Shown here: positions 32,591 through 43,814 of the stretch, in pieces
Numbering within the stretch: position 1 is the stretch's first letter
How the letters are laid out: each line of letters begins with the position of its first letter
Assembly: GCF_958450345.1 (NCBI RefSeq)
Contig: NC_088780.1
Coordinates: 35,177,667 to 35,241,666 of the forward strand
Direction: 5' to 3'
Length of the DNA stretch: 64,000 nt
Source: Calliphora vicina
Taxonomy: Eukaryota > Arthropoda > Insecta > Diptera > Calliphoridae
Made by a program: the position numbers and the translations under genes
Notes under the pieces: model-generated
The model's input: only the letters and a program-made list of their open reading frames with translations
Database searches by the model: none
Told to the model about the DNA's origin: nothing

Positions 32591-33578
32591 TATACCCTAC
32601 ACCAGCATAGTGGGGAGGGTTTAATGCGTTTGTGCAGATGTTTGTAAAGCCCAAAAATATTACTCTAATATTACCGATCGACTTGTAATCACTTTCTGAG
32701 TCGATTAACCTTCGCTTTACCAATACCCACCCGGGTGACCACATCGATTTTATTGGTTTAATATTTTTTTTAATTTTGTTTCGATTTAAATGAAATTTGT
32801 ACTCACTGAACAAATTCTAGAGTTCTATAGAATTTAATAGAACCATTTTAAACTTTTTATACGGTTTTTTCAATTTTTTAAAATTTCGTTCGTCGCATAT
32901 ATTTATAGAAGTGTAGTGTCACCCGGGTGGGTATTGGTAAACCATGTACATAAAAAACCTTTGGTAAAGCGAAGGTTAAACGATGTCCGTCCGTCTGTCC
33001 ATGTAAACATTGTGCGCAAAGTACAGGTCGCAATTTTGAAGATATTTCGATAAGATTAGGTAAATATAATTTTTTCGGCCCAAGGACCAAGCCTATTGAA
33101 AATGGCTGAAATCGGTCCATTATTTCACCTAGCCCCCATACAAATGTCCTCCCGAAATTGGACTTTATCGGTCATAAATGTTTATTTTATATAGGTATCT
33201 ACACAAATTTCGCCCCAAATAAGTTTTATATATACAAAGATCATGTCACCAAATTTCGTTATGATCGGTTCATAATTAGTCATAGCTCCCATATAGACTC
33301 GCTTCCGAAAATCACTTTAACGTGCATAAATCTCTTAAAAATGTTGGCAAACAGACAAAATTCAATATAAATAACTTTTATATAGACATAAATCACACCA
33401 CCTAATTTCATGGTGATCGGTCCATAATCGGTCATAGCATCCATATAAGGCCCACTTTCGAAAATCAGTCACGAATATAATTTTTTTATATTTTTGAAAA
33501 AAAAAATGTTTTGCTCATTTACTTAGTGTAGTGTATTATATGGTCGGGCTTGACCGACCATACTTTCTTATTTGTTTT
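32591..33578 (+). mobile_element. Mini-me-like dispersed repeat, copy C, split
   Basis: Begins TATACCCTACACCAGCATAG and ends GACCGACCATACTTTCTTAT followed by TTGTTTT. It carries a shortened GTCCGTCCGTCTGTCC tract. It is longer than the other copies because a 267-bp MITE sits at the TTAA directly before the GTCY tract. The open frames within (32583-32813, 32878-33120, 33158-33370) are not genes. Confidence 0.7.
32709..32975. mobile_element. TTAA-flanked MITE (267 bp) inside copy C
   Basis: Flanked by TTAA at 32705-32708 and 32976-32979. The TIR is CCTTCGCTTTACC at the left and its perfect inverse at the right. An additional perfect inverted pair CCAATACCCACCCGGGTGA lies at 32720-32738 with its inverse at 32919-32937. 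The right arm carries about 28 extra bases including a repeated GGTAAA. Copies A, B and D of the host repeat have a single uninterrupted TTAA at the same place, which gives a clean empty site. The TTAA duplication and CC-starting ends suggest piggyBac-type mobilisation. Confidence 0.85.
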
Positions 33579-33594
33579 AATTGGATTCTGCATT

Positions 33595-33895
33595 GAACTC
33601 CAGGCTAAGGAATGATTGGTCCTTAAATACATTGCATGAACTGAAAATTTTTGAGTGATTCACAGTCTTACTTTGGACTCTATGGATTACGATACCAACA
33701 TGAAACCAAGTGGTGTTGCCAAAAACTTTGCTGATGATAGTTGTAGGTAACGCGCAGTAAAGAAGGTGTGTATTTCATCCACATATCCATTCACCCAACT
33801 GCATATATCATCAATGTTGTCGTCCGTCGCCATAATGGTGAAGTCTTCTGCATACAAATCACACCCACTCCCTGTGTTCCTAAGTGAAGCATTCT
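33595..33895 (-). pseudogene. Non-LTR reverse transcriptase fragment (YAED)
   Basis: The minus-strand translation contains LYAEDFTIMA, matching the catalytic YADDxTxMA block with Asp changed to Glu. It is followed by SWVNGYVDEIHTFFTARYLQ and LSSAKFLATPL, which resemble the segment after YADD in dipteran non-LTR elements. The fragment is about 75 residues and then degenerates. On its 5' side it joins a mariner fragment with no visible spacer. Confidence 0.6.
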
Positions 33896-34030
33896 GTTCA
33901 GTTGCACAATCTGGACTATAAAGCGGATGAGGCTAAACATCCCAACCACTTCATTCTAAATAATTTTTAACAGTTATTGCAACAGTGCGTTGTCATGATG
34001 GAATATTACGGATTCATGTCCGGCCGCATA
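33896..34030 (-). pseudogene. mariner fragment around the second catalytic Asp
   Basis: Read on the minus strand with frameshifts: GHESVIFHHDNALLQ (usual form HDNARPH, Asp retained), then VKNYLE-stop-SGWDV-stop-PHPLYSPDCA (usual form HPPYSPDLAPSD). After SPDCA the homology ends and the reverse transcriptase fragment begins. The sequence is dead. Confidence 0.6.
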
Positions 34031-34209
34031 TCAAAAAAATTTATTTTCATTTTATAAAAATTGTCCTCAACTTTAAATCATTGTATATACACAAAATCGT
34101 AAACATATTTTTTCAAATATATCCCTAAATTTAAATTATCTCGAGAACCCCAAATGGTTCCATTCTTAATTTTATATATGTTTTTAGTCATATAGTGACC
34201 TATATTTAA

Positions 34210-34474
34210 CCCTTCGTTAGTCGCAATCAAGACTAGTCGCAATGTATCAAATTAATATCAATAAAAGAAAGGCGCGTTTGAAAATAATCTCTTCACTTTT
34301 TATTTCGAAAACATAAAAACAATGTGAAATTCAAAGTATTTAAAAGAATAATAACAAAAAAATTGCAGTAAAAATATATTTTTATCAAAAAATAGCTTAA
34401 AATTTAGGGTATTTAAAATTACAATAAAACAATGTTTGCCTGTATCAACCAGATCAGTTGCGACTAACGGAGAG
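34210..34474 (+). mobile_element. TTAA-flanked MITE, copy 2 (265 bp)
   Basis: Second copy of the 25492-25779 MITE in the same orientation, flanked by TTAA at 34206-34209 and 34475-34478. Ends start CCCTTCGTTAGTCGCAA and finish TTGCGACTAACGGAGAG. It lacks a short segment near the left end and a few bases in the middle compared with copy 1. Confidence 0.8.
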
Positions 34475-34479
34475 TTAAG

Positions 34480-36055
34480 TAAAATATTTGATAAACGGAA
34501 GATACGCTTTTTGAGATATTCTTTGCCTAAGGACGTTTTTTAAGCTTTAATTTATTTTCGTGAACGATTTTCGGAAGTGGGCCTTATATTGGAACTATGA
34601 CCAATTTGGACTGATCGCCTTTGAACCTATAATAACACCAAACTAAAGCGAATTTCGAAATTCTGGAGAACTTACAATTATCCAAATCAGAAGAGTAAAA
34701 GTACAAAAGTAAATTTTATTGATCGAAATTGTTTGTTTCATCCCAATAATAATTAATTTTTTTCAATTTTTCTAATGACCTAAATACCTACTGTAAACTG
34801 CCATAGCTAAATAAAACAGCAATTAAAACGAAAAAAGGTAAAACACATATTTGTTTATAAAATATTCTAATTACAAAAGAAACCCATTTATAATTTCCGT
34901 TTTATGTCTGTATTCGTTTCCTTTCTAGGGAAATGAGACACAGAAAGAGATAAATTCTATTCTTTGTGTGTGTTTGACTGTGTAATATACAAAAGAGCTT
35001 GATGAATTTTTGACCCAAAGACCCAACTTAATCAAAAAAACAAATGGTTACAAAACAACGGTTTTTAAGTGAATAATAAAGTTATAAAAAACACATTTTC
35101 TATTCAATTCTTAAAGGGACCACACCAATATTTGCTTTCGTATTAAATAAAACCCCAAGAAACATGTATTTAGACATAATCTTTTTTAACAGGCAGTCAA
35201 ACACACATAAAACTGACTTTGACACAAGAAAATTTAAGGTCAAAGGTATAATAAAATGAAAAATAAAACTCATAATCGTAAAAAAGAGGTAATAAATAAG
35301 CCAACAAAACTATGTATGAACTTTGTCTGACAATATTGTAGGCCAAACAACATGAAGCAAAAAAAGAACTAAAAACTTTTTTCTGTTTTGAAAATCTTTG
35401 GCAAGTTTTAAAGATAAATAACAGAATAAATTATGTTTGTGATAAGTCCTCTTGATATTAACATGGCTGCTTTGTTTGAATAAATATGTAGCCATGTGTA
35501 TCTTATGGTTACTTTTCTTTGGCTAAAAATTTAAAGTTGTATCTTCACCTAAAGTTTGTATGAGAGTTTAATATGTAGTTGTTTTGCAGCAAATATGAGT
35601 AATTACTGTGAAAAATTCATTTGTCTTGTCTAATAAATCTTACAATTTACCATAAAATACAAAGTTATTTATGTTTTTGTTTTAGTAAAAGCTATTAAAA
35701 GTGCCATAAGCACATTGTTCATATGAAATTTGGTCTTACAAAGGTTAGAGTGAACAGAGAGATTCAGTCGATTCGCATTTATTCTTATTCATGCCTGATT
35801 CAGCCTATTGCTAGACATTTTCAAAATCGATGAAAATGTCTAACCAATATCAGCTAGTATACAAAAATTCTAATTCGTTATTCAATTTTCAAAATCAAAT
35901 GAGTTTTCTACGCCCTTAAATAATTTATTAGGCTTAATTCCTTAGTACTTCATAAGTATTGAATTCACTTCTTTGAGAATTCATTATTTACAGAATTAAT
36001 TCCAAGTTTTCTTTAATTCTGTGCCGTATCTTTTATATCCTTCACCAAATTTTAC
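34480..36055. other. About 1.6 kb AT-rich, nothing recognised
   Basis: A short GATTTTCGGAAGTGGGCCTT segment near 34565 is a relic of the mini-me-like family. Otherwise no gene or element was recognised. Confidence 0.4.
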
Positions 36056-36062
36056 TTCAAGA

Positions 36063-37793
36063 TATCGAGCCCTTAGCGCCAAATTATCGTAAGCGACATT
36101 TTCTAAATTTTTTTTTTATTGCTGAAATTAAAATTTTATGGACCGACTGATGTTTTAGCGTTCTCAGAATATCAAAATTGTTAATAACTTCAAAATTATA
36201 GAGGGTAAGATTTTATCGTAAGACAATGTTTACATTTTACAGTAAACGAATTTTATCGTAAGCGACACACAGTGGTATAGAAAAAAGAGGGAAATAAATC
36301 TGTAACTTCTAAATGGTTAGATTGGTTGGAATGAAATTTCACATGCACAAAGAAGAAGTATTGTCGAGTTTAAGTTCTGAACGTGGACCTCATAGGCTTA
36401 CCATGGGCGCGACCAAGGGTCCTCAAATTAGGACACCTCGGGTATGTTACATTTTTAAAACGATCCTATTTCTTCGTTTGTGTTCCGATTTCATTTACAC
36501 ATATAAAATCTTCTTATCGAGCACTACAAAAAACCTCATCGTAGCTATCAATTATCTCTTATAGCTTAGGAGATATTCGCATTTAAATATTAAATTTTCA
36601 ACATTTTTACTCACCCTACTCCAGTTTTTTGATAACAACTTATCCAAATAGTTCCCGATAATTTCTGTAAGCTAAGTTCTTATAAAATATTTTAAATGAA
36701 AAAAAAAAATAAAAATTGTTGTTACCGAGGAGACCAGGTCCATTCAAAGAACACCAATATTTTATGTAAAATTAAATTTTAGGGCAAAAATTCTTAAATC
36801 ACATTTTCGATATCGAAATATAGTAACCGGTTTTGGGTGGCCCAATATGTTTCTAATTATTTTGTAAAGGGTTCCGATAACTCCGACCCTGGTATGGAAA
36901 TTATAGCCAAAAAACTAAAAACTCCCATTTTTGGAATTTTTCAACACTATTTTGGGAATTGCTGATAATATATTTCAAAATTCGTTTTTATTTTTCCATT
37001 TTAAATAGAAAAATCTACATAACTGTGAAATTTCATTAAAAACTATTCATAAATAAAAATTTCATTTCAATTCGAAAAATTTGTATCTATGCAAAAATTC
37101 AATATAAAACATTTTTTGTCATATTTTTCAATAAAGTATTCCATGAATTTTTAATTGTCAAGAGTTATAAATATTTTTGAAAATAAGAAAATAGCTTGAA
37201 CCATGATACAACCAGTAGAAGGTAGAATCACTAGGGAGAGAGTTTAAAATGCTATGCCTTGTTACGTCAAATAATAGAAAAATAAAAAACAGAAATCCAA
37301 AAATACGAATAATAACAAATGAAAATTGAGAAATATTTTGTTTATATTTGAAATACAGTTCAATATAATCGGAGTCATTGAAATGATGCATGCAAATCCG
37401 TGAGTGTTTCTTCAGCTCAACACCGCAGGCTGCACTCCATTCTTTAATTTTATTTTCAGGACATTTTATAAATCTTACGACATTTTGTTCAAATAAACAT
37501 TTAAATTGAATTTAAAATATTTTTCAATTTAGTTAATTTTTGATGTTTTTTTTTCAATTGTACTTTTATTTTTTATTTTATATTAGTCTGACAATTCAAG
37601 GCATGTAGAATTGAGAACATATTTTGTAGTGATTCTACCTTTTATTGTTATATTATGGCTTGAACGAAATTATATTATATCGCGTCATAACATTTTTAAT
37701 TCTATGTATAAATTTCAAAATATTCAAAAAAACCTTCTCCTGTAAAATTTGTGTTTTGTCGCTTACGATAATTTGGCGCTAAGGGCTCGATAT
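36063..37793. mobile_element. 1.7-kb TIR element
   Basis: Terminal inverted repeats of about 35 bp: TATCGAGCCCTTAGCGCCAA at the left continues through ATTATCGTAAGCGACA, and the exact inverse closes the right end (about 37757-37793). The left interior carries two further TTTTATCGTAAG motifs (36211 and 36251), probably subterminal repeats. The interior contains dispersed repeat H (36270-37165) and an inner inverted pair (about 37195-37235 and 37625-37668, sharing GGTAGAATCACTA). No transposase frame was found, so it is non-autonomous. TA may be the target duplication. Confidence 0.65.
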
Positions 37794-37794
37794 A

Positions 37795-38060
37795 TATTAC
37801 TGACTATGTAATTCAGATATAGATCTAAAACTGATAAATAATCGAGGTAGTCGTTGGTTTTTGCTTATATCTCAGCCATTTGTGGGTCCGATTTTCCCAA
37901 ATTTAAATAGCAACTGAACCGAAATATAGTAACCGGAATAACTATAGCGAATATATTCATTTATGAATCGTGTATGTAACATATTTTGGGGATTCGGAAA
38001 GTTGATTTCAACATACAGATAGATAGACAGACAGATCCGGAATCATATATCTTTGTGATG
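37795..38060 (+). repeat. Divergent mini-me-like remnant
   Basis: Contains TATATCTCAGCCATTTGTGG, GTTGATTTCAACATACAGAT and an AGATAGACAGACAGATCCGG tract. This resembles the arrangement of the repeat at 10720-11116. No coding content. Confidence 0.4.
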
Positions 38061-38478
38061 CGACTAAACATAGGACACAAGAAATGCTCTAGTAAATTCA
38101 TAATTTACTCTGCTCTCCTTCTGCACTGAATGTCGGTTCGCCATTCGACCTTGTCATAAAATCCCCATATCTTGAGATCTTTTACAAACTCATGAATTTA
38201 TTTTAAAATTTAGCGACTTCAAGTTCCCCTCTGTTTTAATTTTCAAAGATGTCAAAAATCCTCATATGTAGTGTAGAAATATAGAACATTAGGACTTTAC
38301 GATGGATCCAAAAAACGGTGTAGAGTGGGCGGAAGTGTCTACATGTAGTATTCTTCAGGCCGGGGTATCGGCCATTAGGAGAGCTGTCAACTGGATCAGA
38401 TATTACAGGATATCAGGCTGAGATCTTTGTATATATACTGACAGTAATGCCGCAATCATATTCCTGATAGGTGTTTAT

Positions 38479-39431
38479 TAGGGTATTCAATTAATCGGGT
38501 TTCTGGTTTAATCGGTTAATCGAGCAAATAATTAATCGGGGTTAAGATTTAATCGGTTAATTTTAAATTAATCGATTAACCGAATAATTTCTTTTTAAAT
38601 TTTAAACTGAAAATATATCCACGAATTTTCTGTACTTAAATACAAAATAGACAAAACATAGCAGTTCAACCAAAAAGTAATTAATTTTCTTTAGTTTTAA
38701 TAAAACTCGACTTGTAAAAAACTCTCTCGCTGTTTGTAGATGTTAGTGAAATCGAAAGTAAGGCATGGTAAAGAATATCCAATAACTCAGTTATTTTTCT
38801 AAGCATATAAAATCTCCATTATACCATTGAAGTCCTTTTTGGATTTTTTAGAAATACTTTTACTAATTTCGATAATTTCTGATAAAAACTTATTTCCGTA
38901 GTGTCTCCAGTTTCGTCTATTATCATTTTCTCAACCGACAAATACATGTAAATTAAATATGTCAGTTTTTATACTCATTAAGGTATTTATAGACGGCAAT
39001 ACTGAGTATTAACACTTTTCAAATTGTTAATACCCTCTTGTTGATCAAGTGCAATATCCGATACATATGAAAATAAAAACTTTTTTAAAAAAATTTTGAT
39101 ACCGTCAGTAAAATTTGTTTTGACGATGAAATTGTAGTATGATACTTGAGTTTTTGACAAATATTAATACTTAGTATTGCCGTCTATAAATACCTTAAAC
39201 ATGATTCTTGGATGTTCGAACAAATATGTAATTTTACTTTGACATTTGAATTAAAATTGAAAAATAAATACAAAAAAGTGCAAAAATAATAAATTTTTGT
39301 TAATCGGTTAATCGACACAAATTAATCGGTTTATTTGTTATTTGAAAATCGCCAATTTTGAATTATTCGAACAGTTAACCGACAAAAATTAATCGGTTAA
39401 CCGATTAACGGTTAACCGATTGAATAGCCTA
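38479..39431. mobile_element. hAT-like non-autonomous element (953 bp)
   Basis: Flanked by an exact 8-bp duplication GTGTTTAT (38471-38478 and 39432-39439). This matches the hAT preference nTnnnnAn. Ends are TAGGGTATTCAATTAATCGG and, inverted, TAGGCTATTCAATCGG. Subterminal TTAATCGGTTAATCG motifs are repeated many times at both ends, as is common in hAT elements for transposase binding. No transposase. Removing it restores a continuous RNase H reading frame in the host remnant. Confidence 0.85.
38982..39194. mobile_element. TTAA-flanked MITE (213 bp) inside the hAT-like element
   Basis: Flanked by TTAA at 38978-38981 and 39195-39198. TIRs of about 30 bp begin GGTATTTATAGACGGCAATA on both ends. 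This is a third level of nesting. Unlike the other TTAA MITEs here its ends begin GG rather than CC, so assignment to piggyBac is less certain. Confidence 0.8.
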
Positions 39432-39845
39432 GTGTTTATACAACATCAGATACAGTCCAGCAATGCCGGGCAACATTGAATGAGATGGCGAGACATTCAA
39501 CAGTTGTACTCACTTGGGTACATGGACACAGGTATAACGAAGACAATTGTATTGCTCAATAGGAGCCTCAATGTCGGAAGATGAAATATACTTCCTATAT
39601 GGCATTCCGCTGTCGACTTGTAAGGAGCGGATAAATAATTCATTGTTACTTGCCCAAACAAAGTGCCATCACCAAGATGATATGGCCTGCGTTGAATTGT
39701 AAATGCAAGTAGATCTACTTCGCTTACAACGAATACGACTTAGCAATATGGTGGAGATGATCACCGGGCATTGCACTTTCGGCACCCATTCAGTATGACT
39801 TGGGCTGCCTCACCACGACTTCTGCAGGAGTTGTTAAAATGAGAA

Positions 39846-39949
39846 GAAGGAAGATACCATCTTACACTTCTTTTGTAATTGTCCGGTATAAATGTCAGAA
39901 TGAGGAAGAGACCATCTTACACTTCTTTTGTAATTGTCCGGCACTGGGT
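39846..39949 (+). repeat. 55-bp tandem duplication in the zinc-knuckle region
   Basis: ACCATCTTACACTTCTTTTG occurs at 39856 and 39911, with near-identical flanks (AGAAGGAAGAT against GAGGAAGAG). It duplicates the ILHFFCNC part of the C-terminal knuckle. Confidence 0.8.
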
Positions 39950-40319
39950 GATCAGAATGACAGGCTTTTAGGCAAGCGATCCTTTAGTAATCTCTCCGGG
40001 TTATATGGGAAGGAATTAAGGGCCTTTATTAGGACAAGCAGGTGGTTGATAAGACCGAACATGCAAATTACAACTCATAGTGATCCAGAAACTGTCCTAT
40101 GATGGTCTGCGCTATTTGACTTCTCTAGCTAACTTAGCTCTCACTGGACCTATAGATTTCCCTCTTCTTTTATTAGTCTTTATTCTTTCCTTTATCTTCT
40201 ATTTTTCTTCAGGTGCCACAAAGGGAACGATCAATGGACCCAAGTGAGCTGTATGAGACAAAAGGCTTTGGACGACTGACTGAATACCTAGCCTAGCATT
40301 AAGAGATTTAACTAAAATT

Positions 40320-40635
40320 TATCGCTATTGAGTAGCTCCGCATGATTTTGCAAATATCTTATTGAGGTATACAAGAATCTTCATGGAGTAATGCCTCCAA
40401 TTGTTGGTCTTCAAACATTTTTGGCTGACCTGGCGATCTTTTTTTTCTTGTCAAAATCACCAATTCTGAACCGCACAAACCGTCTCTCGCACGTTGAAAC
40501 CGATGGATCACATTCATCATAAGCCTTGGTGAGTAATCGACATGCTTCAGCGGCACTTTTTTGAATTTAAAGAAGTAACGCAAAACAAACTTTTCCCGCT
40601 TGTTGACTTTGAAGCATCAGAAATCCAATTTAATA
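40320..40635 (-). pseudogene. mariner transposase N-terminal remnant
   Basis: The minus-strand reading with two frame changes gives NKREKFVLRYFFKFKK, SAAEACRLLTKAYDE, and FRIGDFDKKKRSPGQPKMFE followed by DQQLEALLHED. This is the N-terminal helix-turn-helix pair and linker of mariner (usual forms RYFFxFKKSAAEAxR and RSGRPKxFED). The catalytic domain is missing. The open frame 40359-40583 covers only part of it. Confidence 0.7.
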
Positions 40636-40639
40636 TTGA

Positions 40640-42250
40640 AAAAATGGAAATTATAATTCAGCAAAGCAAATTAATGTTTAGAAGAACCCACTTGAAATTG
40701 AGAAATCGCAATTAATATTGAGAAAATGCAAATGGAAATAAAAAAGGAACTAACAATTCACATTAACAAAAAAAAACAGACAGACCGACATACATTTCTA
40801 TGAACAAATATGTTGTGTTTCTTGAAGCAGTTAGTTTCAAATATTTTGTGGCTTTTCAAACACATTTAGCAAACATTAATTTTCTACAATATCAAAGAAA
40901 AAAAGATTTCATTATGAATTTGTATACTCATGCAGATACTCTTATAAGTACAATAAAATTGTATCTACAATGTTTATGGCAAATATGTTTTGTTTGCTAG
41001 CTGAAAGCCCATAACCAAATAAATATATTTGACTGAAAATCGTTTGTGTGGATAGACCCAACCATATCAAAAGATACACATCACACAGCCAAACATACAT
41101 TGTAATTTCATCTGAAACGTATGCAGAAGATTTATAATGAAAACAAAAACGGAGCACAAAGAAAAACAACGGCCTCACAAACAGATAAAGTTCATCTATG
41201 GATTTGATTTGATGGGATTTTAGGCTTAAAATCTCGTATGCACAAGATACATTTTCTACATTAAATACTCGTTCGCTGTTAAGCACACACTTTTGAAATT
41301 AAACAGACAAATAAAATCCAACAAACAAAACATAAAACTAGGGAAAAACTAAATCTCTGGATGGATTACAATAACAAAGCTTAAACGGACAAACTGTAAG
41401 ACAGTCAGACGGACGGACAGTCACATTAATGACCTTTTTTTCATCTAACGAACACAGATATATGTATGTAGATACAGCAAGCAACATTAAACATAAAAGT
41501 GACGCCTCTAATAGTTTTAATTCCTTCAAAGCATTTTGTTTAAGCAAATATGAACATAAATACTCATTATTCATTTTGTATATTGAAACACAGATTTTCA
41601 ATATTCATATGAAACTGTGTCTGTCTGTCTGTCAGTCTATCTGTTCGTCTGCTTTTGTTTGTTCGAGTTTGATTGTGTTTTTCTGTCCGACGAGTCGGCC
41701 TGTCTGTTTGTATTTAATTTTGGGTTTGTTTAAATTTATTCGAAACAAAATCATCTCCAGCAGATTTAAGATTTCATATCTTTATGTTTATTTTTTTTAT
41801 TTGGTTATTTTGTCTATTATTACACTCGGAAAAATAGTAATAAGAAATTGATAAATGTCAAGGGAACCATTTTTAATTAAATATGTTGAAACTATTAAAT
41901 AGAGATCTTGAAGTAACAAAACACCGTTTTTTGAAATTAGTATTGAATTAATGTGTAACGGAGTAATGTTCTTCATTCGATGATCCTCTAATATTTTGTT
42001 ACCCTGGATACTAACTATTAGTCTTCAAAATAGGGCTCAATTTCAGATATGACTTCCTCATTCTCGTTAAACTTCTTTCTGGAGAAATATATTTTTAAAA
42101 GTATGAAACAAAAATGGAGAATAAGTTGTTTTATCATTATAGATCGGAAACTCTCCTGCCAAAGACCTAACTCAAAAATCTAAGTTATGCAAATGTATTA
42201 TTAAAAAAAACTATATGAATTATTTTCTTGAATAATTTTTTTGTTATTTC
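40640..42250. other. About 1.6 kb AT-rich with two GTCY tracts
   Basis: AGTCAGACGGACGGACAGTC near 41405 and GTGTCTGTCTGTCTGTCAGT near 41617 are GTCY-type tracts in opposite strand sense. Overlapping frames on both strands in 40942-41851 show no recognised domain. Confidence 0.4.
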
Positions 42251-42254
42251 TCTA

Positions 42255-42415
42255 TATGAGAAGCCGAAGAACAAAAGGTACTTTTTTGAAAATTTAAAAA
42301 TTTTAGGAAATTGATTTTTTCTAGAAGATTTCAACCCAAATATTATAAAAATAGCAAAAAATCAATTTGTAAAAAAATTCAAAAAAGTACCTTTTGTTCT
42401 GCGGCTCCTCATATG
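42255..42415. mobile_element. Hairpin-like MITE (about 160 bp)
   Basis: GAAGAACAAAAGGTACTTTT at the left (about 42266) is mirrored at the right (AAAAGTACCTTTTGTTC, about 42384-42400). The arms extend to ATGAGAAGCC / GGCTCCTCAT at the outer ends. Arms are about 36 bases with few mismatches and the centre is about 85 bases. Non-coding. Confidence 0.65.
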
Positions 42416-42419
42416 TGTA

Positions 42420-42935
42420 TTTCTTCATGATTAGATATTTCTCTATGAAATGATGGAAAGAAACATGAAGAATTTATTTCGTAACCAGCAGAACCCACAA
42501 AATTTCCATGACTGTATGTCGACATAAGATGTTATTAACTAAAATTTTAAATAAATATAATAACTTAAGTAATTCTACGAGGAAGTGATATTTTAAAGAA
42601 TTTCGAAACAATTGACTTTATTCTTGTAAGCTTTTGCAACACTATTGAATCGTAAGATTAACCTGTTTTCTAGGATACGATCGTCTATCATAAATATGCT
42701 GATATCAACCATGTTCACATAAATATGGATCTGTTCACAGAATCGAAACCACATAAATACAAAATCTTCCGCCGAATAATCTAATTATTCCCTTAAATTG
42801 CTACTGAACCTAAAGAACTTGGAATGTTAAAGTATCAATCGCGTATTAGTAATACATGGAAATGCTTTTAATTCAACTAATCACACTCTAAGTTGATGTT
42901 AATGGTGAATAATGAATTATTTTAGGTTACATCTC
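42420..42935. other. AT-rich sequence, nothing recognised
   Basis: No gene or element recognised here. Confidence 0.35.
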
Positions 42936-42939
42936 TCTT

Positions 42940-43600
42940 TGAGCCAGAAATCGGCAACTCTTCGGAAAGCCATAGGCTTTCTCGTTACTATTTCCTATGA
43001 TCTTTACACTATTTAACAATTTATTTTCATCAAATGCAGTAAAGGAATCATCCACACTACTTACGAGTTTGTCAACTAGCGCCCATTAGATCTTCTCCTC
43101 CGAAAGCAGTCATCTGTCATTTTACCCTCAGTTTGGCTACAATGTATGATGGCGACTTGAATCTCAGGTGCTGATGTCAAACTGATTAATGGTATCAGCC
43201 ACTTACCTTTAGACACATGAATCCTTTTGGTAACTGGGCTAGAGTTTGCCAACTTCATGGATGAAATTTTTAAGAAAGCCCAGGTCTTTCTCGTTACCTT
43301 ATCTGCTGATATTTACAATCATTAATAATTTGACGCCATCAAACACAAGAAAGTTATCAGTATACTGTGAACGAGTTCGTCAACTAGCTCCCGTTAGATC
43401 TTCTCCTCCAAAAGCAGCCATTTGTCATATTACCCTCATTTTGGCTACGATGTATGATGGCGACTTGTATCTCAGATGCTGATGTCAAACTGGTTGATGG
43501 TTTCTAACATATGATTCTTTTGGTAATTGGGCTAGGGTTTGGCAACTTTCTTCAACTAGGGCCGTAGTCCGTAGTCATTTTATCTTCAGGTTGGCTATGA
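42940..43600 (+). repeat. Tandem repeat, 308-bp period, about 2.3 units
   Basis: TAGATCTTCTCCTCCGAAAG (about 43087) recurs about 308 bp later with CAAAAG, and a partial third unit begins near 43535 (GGGTTTGGCAACTTTCTTC). Each full unit contains TGTATGATGGCGACTTG and CTTTTGGTAACTGGGCTAG-like segments. Composition is less AT-rich than the surroundings. The minus-strand frame at 43076-43258 and plus-strand frame at 43246-43482 are inside the units, and I recognise no domain in either. Confidence 0.65.
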
Positions 43601-43814
43601 TCTATGATGGCCACTGGTAGCGTCGCACCAGACATTTGCCGATTAATACGAGGTTATGTTATCACTCTTTACGGCATTTGTTATCACTCTTTAGTCCTGT
43701 TGTGGCCCGAGGGACAAACGTTTGGATGTGTTTAAATGCATGCTCTGATTTTTTTGCATCCTAGTCTTGGATGTCCTGAACTGCACAACAGCAGTATTCA
43801 GCATAACCTCGAAC

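Larger units (their letters stand above)
38285..40120 (+). pseudogene. R1/LOA-like retrotransposon 3' remnant (RNase H and zinc knuckle)
   Basis: The plus-strand translation gives MDPKNGVEWAEV, then ILQAGVSAIRRAVNWIRYYR, then IYTDSNAAIIFLIG. These are RNase H motifs (the A-E-type Glu position reads G, and the TDS Asp is kept). The frame resumes after an 8-bp-flanked insertion (38479-39431) as VYTTSDTVQQCRATLNEMAR and WVHGHR (usual form WVPGH). The C-terminal CCHC-like knuckle is at 39894-39947 (CQNEEETILHFFCNC) and is partly duplicated. Several stops and frameshifts make it dead. The end of coding is near 40100. Most of the element, including the whole reverse transcriptase, is absent. Confidence 0.7.
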
